DNA of 64,000 bases, taken from Sipunculus nudus. Taxonomy: Eukaryota; Annelida; Sipuncula; Golfingiida; Sipunculidae. The notes beneath the pieces were generated by a model, which saw only the letters and a list, made by a program, of their open reading frames with translations, was not told the origin of the DNA and searched no databases. The position numbers and the translations under genes were made by a program. The stretch spans positions 1,584,076 through 1,648,075 of the forward strand of contig CM049309.1 in NCBI GenBank assembly GCA_026874595.1, written 5' to 3'. Shown here piece after piece: positions 1 through 12,173 of this stretch. Within the stretch, counting starts at the first letter, position 1. Every line of letters starts with the position of its first letter.

Positions 1-160
1 CTCTATTTTTGAGATATATAAATACAGACTAAATCTTGGCCTGTTGGTTAATCTGTTTGATGCTTCAGTTGAATGGGTATATACTACCATTCTGATGATA
101 AAATTTCCTTTTGCGAATCTCTTCCCAGTCAGCTGAGCGTCATGACCCATGGGTCACTTG
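1..160 (+). mobile_element. Right-end fragment of Helentron-like element A (second copy)
   Basis: This segment matches 5320-5479 base for base as far as I can compare by eye. It is the 3' end of the element annotated at 2093-5479: a CAGTCAGCTGAGC subterminal inverted repeat, then the palindrome TGACCCATGGGTCA, then CTTG, after which the 48-bp satellite begins. The rest of this copy lies upstream of the window. Confidence 0.75.
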
Positions 161-2092
161 TTTCCTTTATTCAGTTTTAGTAACCAGAGACTAACATGCC
201 TTTAATTCTTTTCCTGTCTTCAGTGTTAGTAACCAGAGACTAACTTGCCTTTAATTTTTCCTTTATTCAGTTTTAGTAACCAGAGACTAACTTGCCTTTA
301 ATTTTTTCCTTTATTCAGTTTTAGTAACCAGAGACTAACTTGCCTTTAATTTTTTCCTTTATTCAGTTTTAGTAACCAGAGACTAACTTGCCTTTAATTT
401 TTTCCTTTATTCAGTTTTAGTAACCAGAGACTAACTTGCCTTTAGTTCTTTTCCTGTCTTCAGTTTTAGTAACCAGAGACTAACTTGCCTTTAATTTTTT
501 CCTTTATTCAGTTTTAGTAACCAGAGACTAACATGCCTTTAGTTCTTTTCCTGTCTTCAGTTTTAGTAACCAGAGACTAACTTGCCTTTAATTTTTTCCT
601 TTATTCAGTTTTAGTAACCAGAGACTAACTTGCCTTTAATTTTTTCCTTTATTCAGTTTTAGTAACCAGAGACTAACTTTCCTTTAATTTTTTCCTTTAT
701 TCAGTTTTAGTAACCAGAGACTAACTTGCCTTTAATTTTTTCCTTTATTCAGTTTTAGTAACCAGAGACTAACATGCCTTTAGTTCTTTTCCTGTCTTCA
801 GTTTTAGTAACCAGAGACTAACTTTCCTTTAATTTTTTCCTTTGTTCAGTTTTAGTAACCAGAGACTAACTTGCCTTTAATTTTTTCCTTTATTCAGTTT
901 TAGTAACCAGAGACTAACTTGCCTTTAATTTTTTCCTTTATTCAGTTTTAGTAACCAGAGACTAACTTGCCTTTAATTTTTTCCTTTATTCAGTTTTAGT
1001 AACCAGAGACTAACTTGCCTTTAATTTTTTCCTTTATTCAGTTTTAGTAACCAGAGACTAACATGCCTTTAGTTCTTTTCCTGTCTTCAGTTTTAGTAAC
1101 CAGAGACTAACTTGCCTTTAATTTTTTCCTTTATTCAGTTTTAGTAACCAGAGACTAACATGCCTTTAGTTCTTTTCCTGTCTTCAGTTTTAGTAACCAG
1201 AGACTTACATGCCTTTAATTTTTTCCTTTATTCAGTTTTAGTAACCAGAGACTAACTTGCCTTTAATTATTTCCTGTATTCAGTTTTAGTAACCAGAGAC
1301 TAACATGCCTTTAGTTCTTTTCCTGTCTTCAGTTTTTAGTAACCAGAGACTAACTTGCCTTTAATTTTTTCCTTTATTCAGTTTTAGTAACCAGAGACTA
1401 ACATGCCTTTATTTTTTTCCTTTATTCAGTTTTAGTAACCAGAGACTAACTTGCCTTTAATTTTTTCCTTTATTCAGTTTTAGTAACCAGAGACTAACTT
1501 GCCTTTAATTATTTCCTTTATTCAGTGTTAGTAACCAGAGACTTACATGCCTTTAATTTTTTCCTTTATTCAGTTTTAGTAACCAGAGACTAACTTTCCT
1601 TTAATTTTTTCCTTTACTCAGTTTTAGTAACCAGAGACTAACTTGCCTTTAATTATTTCCTGTATTCAGTTTTAGTAACCAGAGACTAACATGCCTTTAG
1701 TTCTTTTCCTGTCTTCAGTTTTTAGTAACCAGAGACTAACTTGCCTTTAATTTTTTCCTTTATTCAGTTTTAGTAACCAGAGACTAACATGCCTTTATTT
1801 TTTTCCTTTATTCAGTTTTAGTAACCAGAGACTAACTTGCCTTTATTTTTTTCCTTTATTCAGTTTTAGTAACCAGAGACTAACTTGCCTTTAATTTTTT
1901 CCTTTATTTAGTTTTAGTAACCAGAGACTAACTTGCCTTTAATTATTTCCTGTATTCAGTTTTAGTAACCAGAGACTAACATGCCTTTAGTTCTTTTCCT
2001 GTCTTCAGTGTTAGTAACCAGAGACTAACTTTCCTTTAATTTTTTCCTTTATTCAGTTTTAGTAACCAGATACTAACTTTCCTTTAATTTTT
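161..2092 (+). repeat. 48-bp satellite, array 1 (about 40 units)
   Basis: Head-to-tail 48-bp units built on the core AGTAACCAGAGACTAAC followed by a T/C-rich stretch ending in TTCAG. Neighbouring units start at 271 and 319, giving the 48-bp period. Variants mix in patches: TTCCTTTATTCAG versus TTCCTGTCTTCAG, and ACTTGCC versus ACATGCC. Each unit contains stops in the + strand frames, so it is not coding. It probably sits in an upstream intron of the FAM91A1 gene, because the missing N-terminal exons should lie before base 1. Confidence 0.95.
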
Positions 2093-2159
2093 AGCTCAGC
2101 TGACTGAAAGTCATCTGAGCTATAGCGATCACTCTTTGTCCGTCTGTCCATCTGTCCGT

Positions 2160-4135
2160 CCGTTAACCAGGCACAAATCGTAACCACTGGACCTAGAACC
2201 TTGTAACTTGGGATTCTGAGAGGTCCATAAAAAATCTCCTTGGAAACCAGAAATTAGGTCTCTATTACCCATATCCTTCGAGCTATGTTGCCCCAAAGTA
2301 CCCCCCAGAAAAGTCAAAAATTTCATACAAAAACTTCAATATCTCATTAACTACTTGACTGATGGTCATGATTTTTGGCATACATATTGATCATGAGATG
2401 TTACATCACTTCCTGCAGACTGGTGGCGCCACCTGTATTTTTCGATTTTTTACGAATTTTTTTCTCTATTTTTGAGACCTTTAAAAATGTGAACATCTGT
2501 TAACAAGGCACAAATCATAAAGACTGGACTTAGAATCTTAAATCTTGAGACACTGAGAGGTCCATTAAAAAATCTCCTTGGAAACCAGAAATTAGGTCTC
2601 TGTTACCCATATCCTTCGAGCTATGGGGCCCCAAAGTACCCCCCAGAATAGTAAAAAATTTCATACAAAAACTTCAATATCTCAATAACTACATCACTGA
2701 TGGTCTTCATTTTTGGCATACATATTGATCATGAGATGTTGGATCAGTTCCTGCAGACTGGTGGCGCCACCTGTACTGTTTGATTTTTTAAGATTTTTTC
2801 CTCTATTTTTGAGACCTTTGAGGATGCTGTCATCTGTTAGCGTGGCACAAATCGTAACGACTGGACCTAGAATCTTCATTTTCGACACACTGAGAGACCT
2901 ATGAAAAGTCTCCATGGAAACCAGAAATTAGGTCTCTGTTACCCATATCCTTCGAGCTATGGGGCCCAAAATTACCCCCAGAATAGTCAAAAATTTCATA
3001 CAAAAACTTCAATATCTCATTGACTACATCACTGATGGTCATGATTTTCGACATACATATTGATCATGAGATGTTTCATCAGTTTGTGCAGACTGGTGGC
3101 GCCACCTGTATTTTTCAATGTTCACGAATTGTTTTCTCCATTTTTGAGACCTTTAAGGATGTAGTTATCTGTCAACAGGGTACAAATCGTGACGACTGGA
3201 CCTAGAATCTTCGTTCTTGACACACAGTGAGACCCATGATAAGTCTCCATGGAAACCTGAAATGTGGTCTCCGTCACCCATATCCTTTGAGCTATGACAC
3301 TCCAAAGTACAGCTCAGAATAATGGAAAATTTGACTATGATACAAAAGCTAAAGTATCTGAACAACTAATGCAGAGATAACCATAATTGTTTGCATGGAT
3401 ATTGATCATGGAGTGTTTCATAAGTTTCTGCAGACTGGTGGCACCACCTGTATTTGTTCGTTTTTTTTTTTTACGAAATTTTTCTGTATTTTTGAGACCT
3501 TTAAAGATATGAACATCTGTTAACAGGGCACAAATCATAAAAACTGGACCAAGAATCTTCATTCTTGACACACAGGGAGACCCATGAAAATTCTCCATGG
3601 AAACTTGAAATTAGGTCTCTGTTACCCATATTCTTTAAGCTGTATGGGTCCAAAATACCCCCCCCCCCCAGAATAATGGAAAATTTGATACAAAAACTGC
3701 AGTATTTCAATAACTACAACACTGATGGTCATGATTTTCGGCATACATATTGATCATGAGCTGTTCCATCAGTTTCTGCAGACTGGGTGTGCCACCTCTA
3801 TTTTTTTTCAAATTTTTTTCTTTTTTTTGAGACCTTTAAAGATGTGGTTATCTGTCAACAGGGTACAAATCGCAACAACTGGACCTAGAATCTTCATTCT
3901 TGTCATGCAAGGAGGCCCATGAAAGGTGCCTGTGGAAACTTGAAATTAGGTCTCTGTTACCCATATCCTTCAAGCTATAGGACTCCGAAGTATCCCTCAG
4001 AATAATGGACAATTTGATACAAAAACTGAAGTATCTAAACAACTAATGCAGAGATCACCATGATTTTTTGCATGGATATTGACCATTAAGTGTTTTTATT
4101 AGTTTCTGCAGACTGGTGGAGCCACCTGTATTTTT
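2160..4135 (+). repeat. Internal tandem modules of element A (about 6 x 337 bp)
   Basis: Degenerate units recur at about 2171, 2508, 2845, 3180, 3528 and 3862. Each contains a GGCACAAATCGTAAC-like start, an ATTAGGTCTCTGTTACCCAT segment, CATATTGATCATGAG and, near its end, the palindrome GGTGGCGCCACC or a decayed form. Short ORFs of 60-90 codons on both strands are shadows of the repeat. Confidence 0.85.
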
Positions 4136-5298
4136 GCATCCGCCAAAACGAAGTTTTGCGGATACTATGTTTTTGACAGAGTTCCTCTGCCGGTGTTTGT
4201 TTCCAGAGAGCTCCTCGGAGACTAATGGACCCATTTTTCCCAAACTTACACCTATTATCGGGTCACATGTGAACTGGTGCCTAACCAATTTCCGTTGACC
4301 TCTGACCTTTCCTCTCTATCCAGTGTCCATTTGTGGGTCTGTTTCCACTCATAAACCCTCATATCTCGGGAACCGTTTGACCGATCAGGAAATAAAATTG
4401 ATACAAATGTAGCCCTTGGATTGCTTTATAACATACACAAAAAATGGTGGCAACACCTGTAACCATGTTTGCACAGTGTCCATCTGTTCATCTGCCTTGG
4501 GTTAAAATCACTCATATCTCTGCAGTGAATTGACTAATTCACCTGAAATTCGTCATGCGTATACATCCAGGATAGCTTTCTTGATTTTACGACAGGTGGC
4601 GCCACCTACGTTCACGTTCACGCTGATGACATCCAAGCTTATATCTCGGGAACCGTTTGACCGATCAGGAAATAAAATTTATACAAATGTAGCCCTTTGA
4701 TAGCTCTGTAACATACACAAAAAATGGTGGCGCCACCTGTAACAATGTTTGCACAGCGTTTGTCTGTTAGTCTGCCGTGGCCTAAAATCACTCATTTCTC
4801 TGTAGTGGTTCGACATAACTGCCTAAAATTTTGCAGGTTTATACATCGTGGACAGCTTTCTTGATTTTATGACAGATGCCACCTACATTCTAGTTAATGC
4901 TGCACACATCCAAGCTCATATCTCAGGAACCATTTGACCGATTGGGCCAAAATTGTGCATGTGTTTAGATCTCACATAGGTCTTTATCATACACAAAACT
5001 GGAGGGGTTACCTGCAAAGATTTTTGCACAGTGTTTGTCTGTTTGTCTGCCATGGGCAAAAATCGCTCATATACATGTAGTGGTTTGACTTTTCTGCCTA
5101 AAATTTTGCAGGTGTATACAACTTGGACAGCTTTCTTGATTTGTGGTAGGTGGCACAACCTACATACACATTTAGGCTGCAGACATCCATGGTAATATGC
5201 AACATACCTCACTCTATTTCCCCTTGCCACTCAATCCATGCCTCACTATCCGATTTTGGCAGATACATGTAGTCACTTGTCGGTTATCCGTATTCTAG
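4136..5298 (+). mobile_element. Element B nested inside element A
   Basis: Element A's module breaks off after CCACCTGTATTTTT and resumes at 5299 with TTTTAAAAG...CTCTATTTTTGAGA. The insert starts with a near-perfect hairpin at 4137-4165 (ATCCGCCAAAAC, GAA loop, GTTTTGCGGAT) and ends in CTAG at 5295-5298, a Helitron-type terminus. It carries about three degenerate ~290-bp modules, each with CTCATATCTCGGGAACC and a GGTGGCGCCACC-like palindrome. No coding potential is seen. Confidence 0.55.
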
Positions 5299-5479
5299 TT
5301 TTAAAAGTTTACACATTTTCTCTATTTTTGAGATATATAAATACAGACTAAATCTTGGCCTGTTGGTTAATCTGTTTGATGCTTCAGTTGAATGGGTATA
5401 TACTACCATTCTGATGATAAAATTTCCTTTTGCGAATCTCTTCCCAGTCAGCTGAGCGTCATGACCCATGGGTCACTTG

Positions 5480-8400
5480 TTTCCTTTATTCAGTTTTAGT
5501 AACCAGAGACTAACATGCCTTTAATTCTTTTCCTGTCTTCAGTGTTAGTAACCAGAGACTAACTTGCCTTTAATTTTTCCTTTATTCAGTTTTAGTAACC
5601 AGAGACTAACTTGCCTTTAATTTTTTCCTTTATTCAGTTTTAGTAACCAGAGACTAACTTGCCTTTAATTTTTTCCTTTATTCAGTTTTAGTAACCAGAG
5701 ACTAACTTGCCTTTAATTTTTTCCTTTATTCAGTTTTAGTAACCAGAGACTAACTTGCCTTTAATTTTTTCCTTTATTCAGTTTTAGTAACCAGAGACTA
5801 ACATGCCTTTAGTTCTTTTCCTGTCTTCAGTTTTAGTAACCAGAGACTAACTTTCCTTTAATTTTTTCCTTTATTCAGTTTTAGTAACCAGAGACTAACT
5901 TGCCTTTAATTTTTTCCTTTATTCAGTTTTAGTAACCAGAGACTAACTTGCCTTTAATTTTTTCCTTTATTCAGTTTTAGTAACCAGAGACTAACTTGCC
6001 TTTAATTTTTTCCTTTATTCAGTTTTAGTAACCAGAGACTAACATGCCTTTAGTTCTTTTCCTGTCTTCAGTTTTAGTAACCAGAGACTAACTTGCCTTT
6101 AATTTTTTCCTTTATTCAGTTTTAGTAACCAGAGACTAACTTGCCTTTAATTTTTCCTTTATTCAGTTTTAGTAACCAGAGACTAACTTGCCTTTAATTT
6201 TTTCCTTTATTCAGTTTTAGTAACCAGAGACTAACTTTCCTTTAATTTTTTCCTTTATTCAGTTTTAGTAACCAGAGACTAACTTTCCTTTAATTTTTTC
6301 CTTTATTCAGTTTTAGTAACCAGAGACTAACTTGCCTTTAATTTTTTCCTTTATTCAGTTTTAGTAACCAGAGACTAACTTGCCTTTAATTTTTTCCTTT
6401 TTTCAGTTTTAGTAACCAGAGACTAACTTGCCTTTAATTATTTCCTGTATTCAGTTTTAGTAACCAGAGACTAACATGCCTTTAGTTCTTTTCCTGTCTT
6501 CAGTTTTAGTAACCAGAGACTTACATGCCTTTAATTTTTTCCTTTATTCAGTTTTAGTAACCAGAGACTAACATGCCTTTAACTATTTCCTGTCTTCAGT
6601 TTTAGTTACCAGAGACTAACTTTCCTTTAATTTTTTCCTTTATTCAGTTTTAGTAACCAGAGACTAACTTTCCTTTAATTTTTTTCTTTATTCAGTTTTA
6701 GTAACCAGAGACTAACATGCCCCTCAGTTCTTTTCCTGTATTCATTTTTAGTAACCAGAGACTAACTTGCCTTTAATTTTTTCCTTTATTCAGTTTTAGT
6801 AACCAGAGACTAACATGCCTTTAGTTCTTTTCCTGTCTTCAGTTTTAGTAACCAGACACTTACATGCCTTTAATTTTTCCTTTATTCAGTTTTAGTAACC
6901 AGAGACTAACATGCCTTTAACTATTTCCTGTCTTCAGTTTTAGTAACCAGAGACTAACTTTCCTTTAATTTTTTCCTTTATTCAGTTTTAGTAACCAGAG
7001 ACTAACTTTCCTTAAAATTTTTCCTGTATTCGGTGTTAGTAACCAGAGACTAACATGCCTTTAGTTCTTTTCCTGTCTTCAGTGTTAGTAACCAGAGACT
7101 AACTTGCCTTTAATTTTTTCCTTTATTCAGTTTTAGTAACCAGAGACTAACTTGCCTTTAATTATTTCCTGTATTCAGTGTTAGTAACCAGAGACTTACA
7201 TGCCTTTAATTTTTTCCTTTATTCAGTTTTAGTAACCAGAGACTTACATGCCTTTAATTTTTTCCTTTATTCAGTTTTAGTAACCAGAGACTAACATGCC
7301 TTTAGTTCTTTTCCTGTCTTCAGTTTAAGTAACCAGAGACTAACTTTCCTTTAATTTTTTCCTTTATTCAGTTTTAGTAACCAGAGACTAACTTGCCTTT
7401 AATTATTTCCTGTATTCAGTGTTAGTAACCAGAGACTAACATGCCTGTAGTTCTTTTCCTGTCTTCAGTGTTAGTTACCAGAGACTAACATGCCTTTAAC
7501 TATTTCCTGTCTTCAGTTTTAGTAACCAGAGACTAACTTTCCTTTAATTTTTTCCTTTATTCAGTTTTAGTAACCAGAGACTAACTTTCCTTTAATTTTT
7601 TCCTGTATTCAGTGTTAGTAACCAGAGACTAACATGCCTTTAGTTCTTTTCCTGTCTTCAGTGTTAGTAACCAGAGACTAACTTGCCTTTAATTTTTTCC
7701 TCTATTCAGTTTTAGTAACCAGAGACTAACTTGCCTTTAATTATTTCCTGTATTCAGTGTTAGTAACCAGAGACTTACATGCCTTTAATTTTTTCCTTTT
7801 TTCAGTTTTACAAACCAGAGACTAACTTGCCTTTAATTTTTTCCTTTATTCAGTTTTAGTAACCAGAGACTATTTTTCCTTTAATTTTTTCCTTTATTCA
7901 GTTTCAGTAACCAGAGACTAACATGCCTTTAGTTCTTTTCCTGTCTTCAGTGTTAGTAACCAGAGACTAACTTGCCTTTAATTTTTTCCTTTATTCAGTT
8001 TTAGTAACCAGAGACTAACATGCCTTTAGTTCTTTTCCTGTCTTCAGTGTTAGTAACCAGAGACTAACTTGCCTTTAATTTTTTCCTTTATTCAGTTTTA
8101 GTAACCAGAGACTAACTTGCCTTTAATTATTTCCTGTATTCAGTGTTAGTAACCAGAGACTTACATGCCTTTAGTTCTTTTCCTGTCTTCAGTGTTTGTA
8201 ATCAGAGACTAACTTGCCTTTAATTTTTTCCTTTATTCAGTTTTAGTAACCAGAGACTAACTTGCCTTTCATTATTTCCTGTATTCAGTGTTAGTAACCA
8301 GAGACTAACATGCCTTTAATTTTTTCCTTTATTCAGTTTTAGTAACCAGAGACTAACTTTCCTTTAATTTTTTCCTTTATTCAGTTTTAGTAACCAGAGA

Positions 8401-9765
8401 CTAACATGCCTTTAGTTCTTTTCCTGTCTTCAGTTTTAGTAACCAGAGACTAACTTGCCTTTAACTATTTCCTGTCTTCAGTTTTAGTAACCAGAGACTA
8501 ACATGCCTTTAGTTCTTTTCCTGTATTCAGTTTTAGTAACCAGAGACTAACCTGCCTTTAACTATTTCCTTTCTTCAGTTTTAGTAACCAGAGACTAACT
8601 TGTCTTTATTTTTTTCCTGTATTCACTGTTAGTAACCAGAGACTTACATGCCTTTAATTTTTTCCTGTGTTCTGTGTTAGTAACCAGAGACTAACTTGCC
8701 TTTAATTTTTTCCTGTATTCAGTGTGAGTAACCAGAGACTAACTTGCCTTTAATTTTTTCCTTTATTCAGTTTTAGTAACCAGAGACTAACTTGCCTTTA
8801 ACTATTTCCTGTCTTCAGTTTTAGTAACCAGAGACTAATTTGTCTTTATTTTTTTCCTGTATTCAGTGTTAGTAACCAGAGACTAACATGCCTTTAATTT
8901 TTTCCTGTGTTCAGTGTTAGTAACCAGACACTAACATGCCTTTAATTTTTCCCTGTATTCAGTTTTAGTAACCAGAGACTAACATGCCTTTAATTTTTCC
9001 CTGTATTCAGTTTTAGTAACCAGAGACTAACATGCCTTTAATTTTTCCCTGTATTCAGTTTTAGTAACCAGAGACTAACATGCCTTTATTTTTTTCCTGT
9101 ATTCAGTTTTAGTAACCAGAGACTAACACGCCTTTAATTTTTTCCTGTATTTAGTTTTAGTAACCAGAGACTTACATGCCTTTAGTTCTTTTCCTGTCTT
9201 CAGTGTTTGTAACCAGAGACTAACTTGCCTTTAATTTTTTCCTTTATTCAGTTTTAGTAACCAGAGACTAACTTGCCTTTCATTATTTCCTGTATTCAGT
9301 GTTAGTAACCAGAGACTAACTTGCCTTTAACTACTTCCTGTCTTCAGTTTTAGTAACCAGAGACTAACATGCCTTTAGTTCTTTTCCTGTATTCAGTTTT
9401 AGTAACCAGAGACTAACATGCCTTTAATTTTTTCCTGTGTTCAGTGTTAGTAACCAGACACTAACATGCCTTTAATTTTTCCCTGTATTTAGTTTTAGTA
9501 ACCAGAGACTAACATGCCTTTAATTTTTTCCTGTATTTAGTTTTAGTAACCAGAGACTAACTTGCCTTCAGTTCTTTTCCTGTCTTCAGTATTTGTAACC
9601 AGAGACTAACTTGTCTTTAATTTTTTCCTGTATTCAGTGTTAGTAACCAGAGACTAACATGCCTTTAATTTTTTCCTGTATTCAGTGTTAGTAACCAGAG
9701 ACTAACTTGCCTTTAATTTTTTCCTGTATTCAGTGTTAGTAACCAGAGAATAACTTGCCTTTAGC
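5480..9765 (+). repeat. 48-bp satellite, array 2 (about 89 units)
   Basis: Same 48-bp unit as 161-2092. It starts with units matching array 1's first units and becomes more heterogeneous towards 9765, with frequent CCCTGTATTCAG, AACTATTTCCTGTCTTCAG and GTGTTTGTAACC variants. It ends in a partial unit (AATAACTTGCCTTTAG) that abuts a SINE-like sequence. Confidence 0.95.
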
Positions 9766-9850
9766 AAGAAAGAGTCTCATTAGATGGCATTGAGGGATTT
9801 GAACCTCATGTATATTTCAACCACTGGGGTAATTGCCGGCACAGGAAAGA
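9766..9850 (-). mobile_element. tRNA-derived SINE fragment
   Basis: The minus strand carries a CCCCAGTGGTTGA-type A-box region followed about 20 bases later by GGTTCAAATCCC, a good B box. No complete tRNA fold is evident, so it is read as a SINE head truncated against the satellite edge. Confidence 0.5.
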
Positions 9851-10823
9851 GATATCCTCAATGCTTTTATTCCCAGTTTTCCAAAAAGAACTGCTGATTT
9901 CTTCCTTTTATAGAGGCAGCGGCAACTTGTGATAGATATCTGTTGAAGACCTTACAAAGCTTGACGGCTGTGAAGCTGACCCAGCGATCAGTCGGTCATG
10001 TTTTACCGCCAACCCAGACCCTAAATTTCCAATCTGTCAATATTACTTGGGAGCAGGAGGTGATGCTTCAATTTGGTTCGGTGATTTACTATTCTATTAT
10101 TACAGCTCAATATGGATCAACACTGATCAGACGGCTATATTTCATAAACATAGGAATTCATACCACCCATACCCTGCAGAAAATAAATCTCTTGGGAATG
10201 GGATCTCCACAATCTCCACTGTATCTACTGACACAGAGTGGCAGCCGGCAGGGCCGGTCTCCATTAGTATTTGCTGCAGTCTCTTGGAAGGTCTAGAGGA
10301 AAGTTTCAGGCTGTTTTGTTGGGTTATTACCAGATCCCTTGGTTTACAAAACCTCATGGAAGCATGGGTGATAAGGACCTGATGAAATAATTCAGTGTCT
10401 TGCATGGAGTCTGCCAATTGCTTGCTGTGTTTGGTTGGAATCCTGGCTGGGTATATGGCCACATCTCAGACATGCTAGTTATCAAAGATAGCATCATTAC
10501 TTGCAGGCAGGGTGGGATTGTGATACAATTAGTGATCTCATTAGGAGCAGTTACCAAAACAATGCTGGTTTCAGTTAATGGGGTACCTCAGCATATGTCT
10601 CCATTATTAATACAATTATATTAGGTACAATTTGACTGTCTCATCTTAGATTATGCAGAGGGAAACTAAATTTTAGATAATTTTGGTGGAACCTTAATCA
10701 CAAAATATCAAGAATCTCTCCAACTTTATGACTTTCTATGGATCTGCACAAAATATCCTTGTTAACTGTTAGATGTGCCTGGGATGTCTGTGGTTAGTGT
10801 TGACATTACATGAATACTTCACG
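9851..10823. other. Presumed intron, no recognised gene
   Basis: Two overlapping + strand ORFs of 111-117 codons (9943-10382) and a 106-codon minus ORF lie here. None resembles a family I know, none has convincing splice sites, and no FAM91A1 N-terminal sequence was found. Possibly decayed mobile DNA. Confidence 0.5.
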
Positions 10824-10837
10824 TCAGAGTATATGTT

Positions 10838-11199
10838 TTTTTTTATTTTTATTTTTTTTTTACGGTGGAGGTAACTGCCTCCATTTTTTAATGCTTTGCT
10901 TAACTAAGTATATGTACATCTGCAGAGTTCTGGTGCATTCTGGTTTCAGACTACGTGACAGGGGCTTATATCTGATTTTTCCTGGCATCAACCAGGTTCG
11001 GTATACCACTCCTGCGGCCCCTGGGTGTGTGTCATCCCAATGACTCCTGAAGGCCGCACTCATTTGTGAGTGAAACATGACTGATTACTCACCCTGGGTG
11101 GGGGCTGACCGTGAAATATCTCACTGTCTCGGCTGAGATTCGAACTCACGATCTCCTGGCTTTGAGTCCTGCGCTCTCCCCCTGAGCCACAGAAGCCGG
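10838..11199 (-). mobile_element. tRNA-derived SINE with target-site duplication
   Basis: Read on the minus strand, the element starts near 11199. It has an A-box region TGGCTCAGGGGGAGAGCGC and a B box GAGTTCGAATCTC within the first ~70 bases, then a ~270-bp body and an A-rich tail (T-rich at 10838-10860 on the + strand). It is flanked by TCAGAGTATaTGTT (10824-10837) and TCAGAGTATtTGTT (11200-11213), a 14-bp target-site duplication with one mismatch. The tRNA-like part is degenerate, so it is not a functional tRNA gene. Confidence 0.85.
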
Positions 11200-11213
11200 T
11201 CAGAGTATTTGTT

Positions 11214-12173
11214 GGCAATCATATATTTAGTACTTGATTATCACATAATAACAGGGGCTTTCCTCATAGATTTTTAAAAGGTAATAATGAAAACAATAAC
11301 AATAGAAAAAAGTATGATTTGCATTTGCTAAAATTTAAAAAAATTTTGCTCATGATCATCGAGTCTCTTGTCAAGTGTGCTTCCTCTTGAAAAAAGAAAG
11401 TGACTCTGTACTTAAATCATTTGAAACAATTTCAGCAGTATTAAATATTTTTTTTGTGTGCTCACAAAAGACTGGTCTAAAAGACTGATTGGAATGAACC
11501 AGGCCATCTTGGACCATGTGAACTATTGGGGTTAAATCATTCATAGTACATGTCTTCTAACTGATACAAATGAATCATTTATAATCATCCACTCAGTGCT
11601 ATCAGTTTATATTATGTGCTGTATTTTAGGATAACATGGCACAAATCATCCTATATGTCAATTAACAATATACTGATTACTGCCACTGTTGTTGGCCAGA
11701 ATTAATTCCGTTGATGGAACAATACCCTGAGGGTCAGCTGTGTAAATGTAATAATGGATCCTGGGGAAACAATAATAGTCTGACAGGACCTCTTGTAAGT
11801 GACAAATGATGCTGATGTATAAATTTGAATGTTATTTAGGAAATCCCTGGGAAACCAAAACATTGGTTAATGACTCATGTGTCATATCATGTCAATTGGA
11901 AATAAAAATTGGTATATATAACGAGGTTCAGGATCATCAGATGTCACCTTTTCCGTTGCAATGGTTTCAGAGCATATCACATCTGGTCAACATAAATATT
12001 ATCTTCATCTACCAGGAATTTCCCATGATGCTCCACCAGACTGATTATTATATTTTTCATTGTTGGTATACCAACATTAAATTCTTGTGTTATTTGCTTT
12101 GTGTTAGGAAAAAATATTTACTTTCAGTATGGATTGCTGTAACAAAATGTGTTGTCCTCTGTTTGATCTTTTA
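11214..12173. other. AT-rich presumed intron
   Basis: No gene or repeat was recognised. A 122-codon ORF at 11806-12174 has no recognisable motif and no supporting splice sites. Confidence 0.5.

Larger units (their letters stand above)
2093..5479 (+). mobile_element. Helentron-like non-autonomous element A, inserted in the satellite
   Basis: The 48-bp satellite is interrupted at TTTAATTTTT|AGCTCAGC and resumes after CTTG|TTTCC, so the insertion lies between T residues. GCTCAGCTGACTG near the left end is inverted at the right end (CAGTCAGCTGAGC). A 14-bp palindrome, TGACCCATGGGTCA, lies four bases from the right end. Subterminal inverted repeats, a terminal hairpin and internal tandem repeats are known traits of Helentron-associated (HINE/pearl-type) elements. 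No transposase or helicase is encoded. The exact class is inferred. Confidence 0.6.

Noticed and set aside
2129-4298. Series of 60-87-codon ORFs on both strands
   Set aside because: They are recurrent shadows of the internal modules of element A, each differing by frameshifts and lacking any known domain.
161-9765. 48-bp direct repeats as a CRISPR array
   Set aside because: Units are contiguous with no unique spacers, the context is an animal genome with introns, and there are no cas genes.
9943-10462. Overlapping 106-117-codon ORFs as genes
   Set aside because: Three overlapping frames on both strands, none with recognisable motifs. More likely decayed mobile DNA or chance.
11125-11199. 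A functional tRNA gene on the minus strand
   Set aside because: A and B boxes are present, but they are followed by a SINE body, an A-rich tail and a target-site duplication. The cloverleaf is degenerate.
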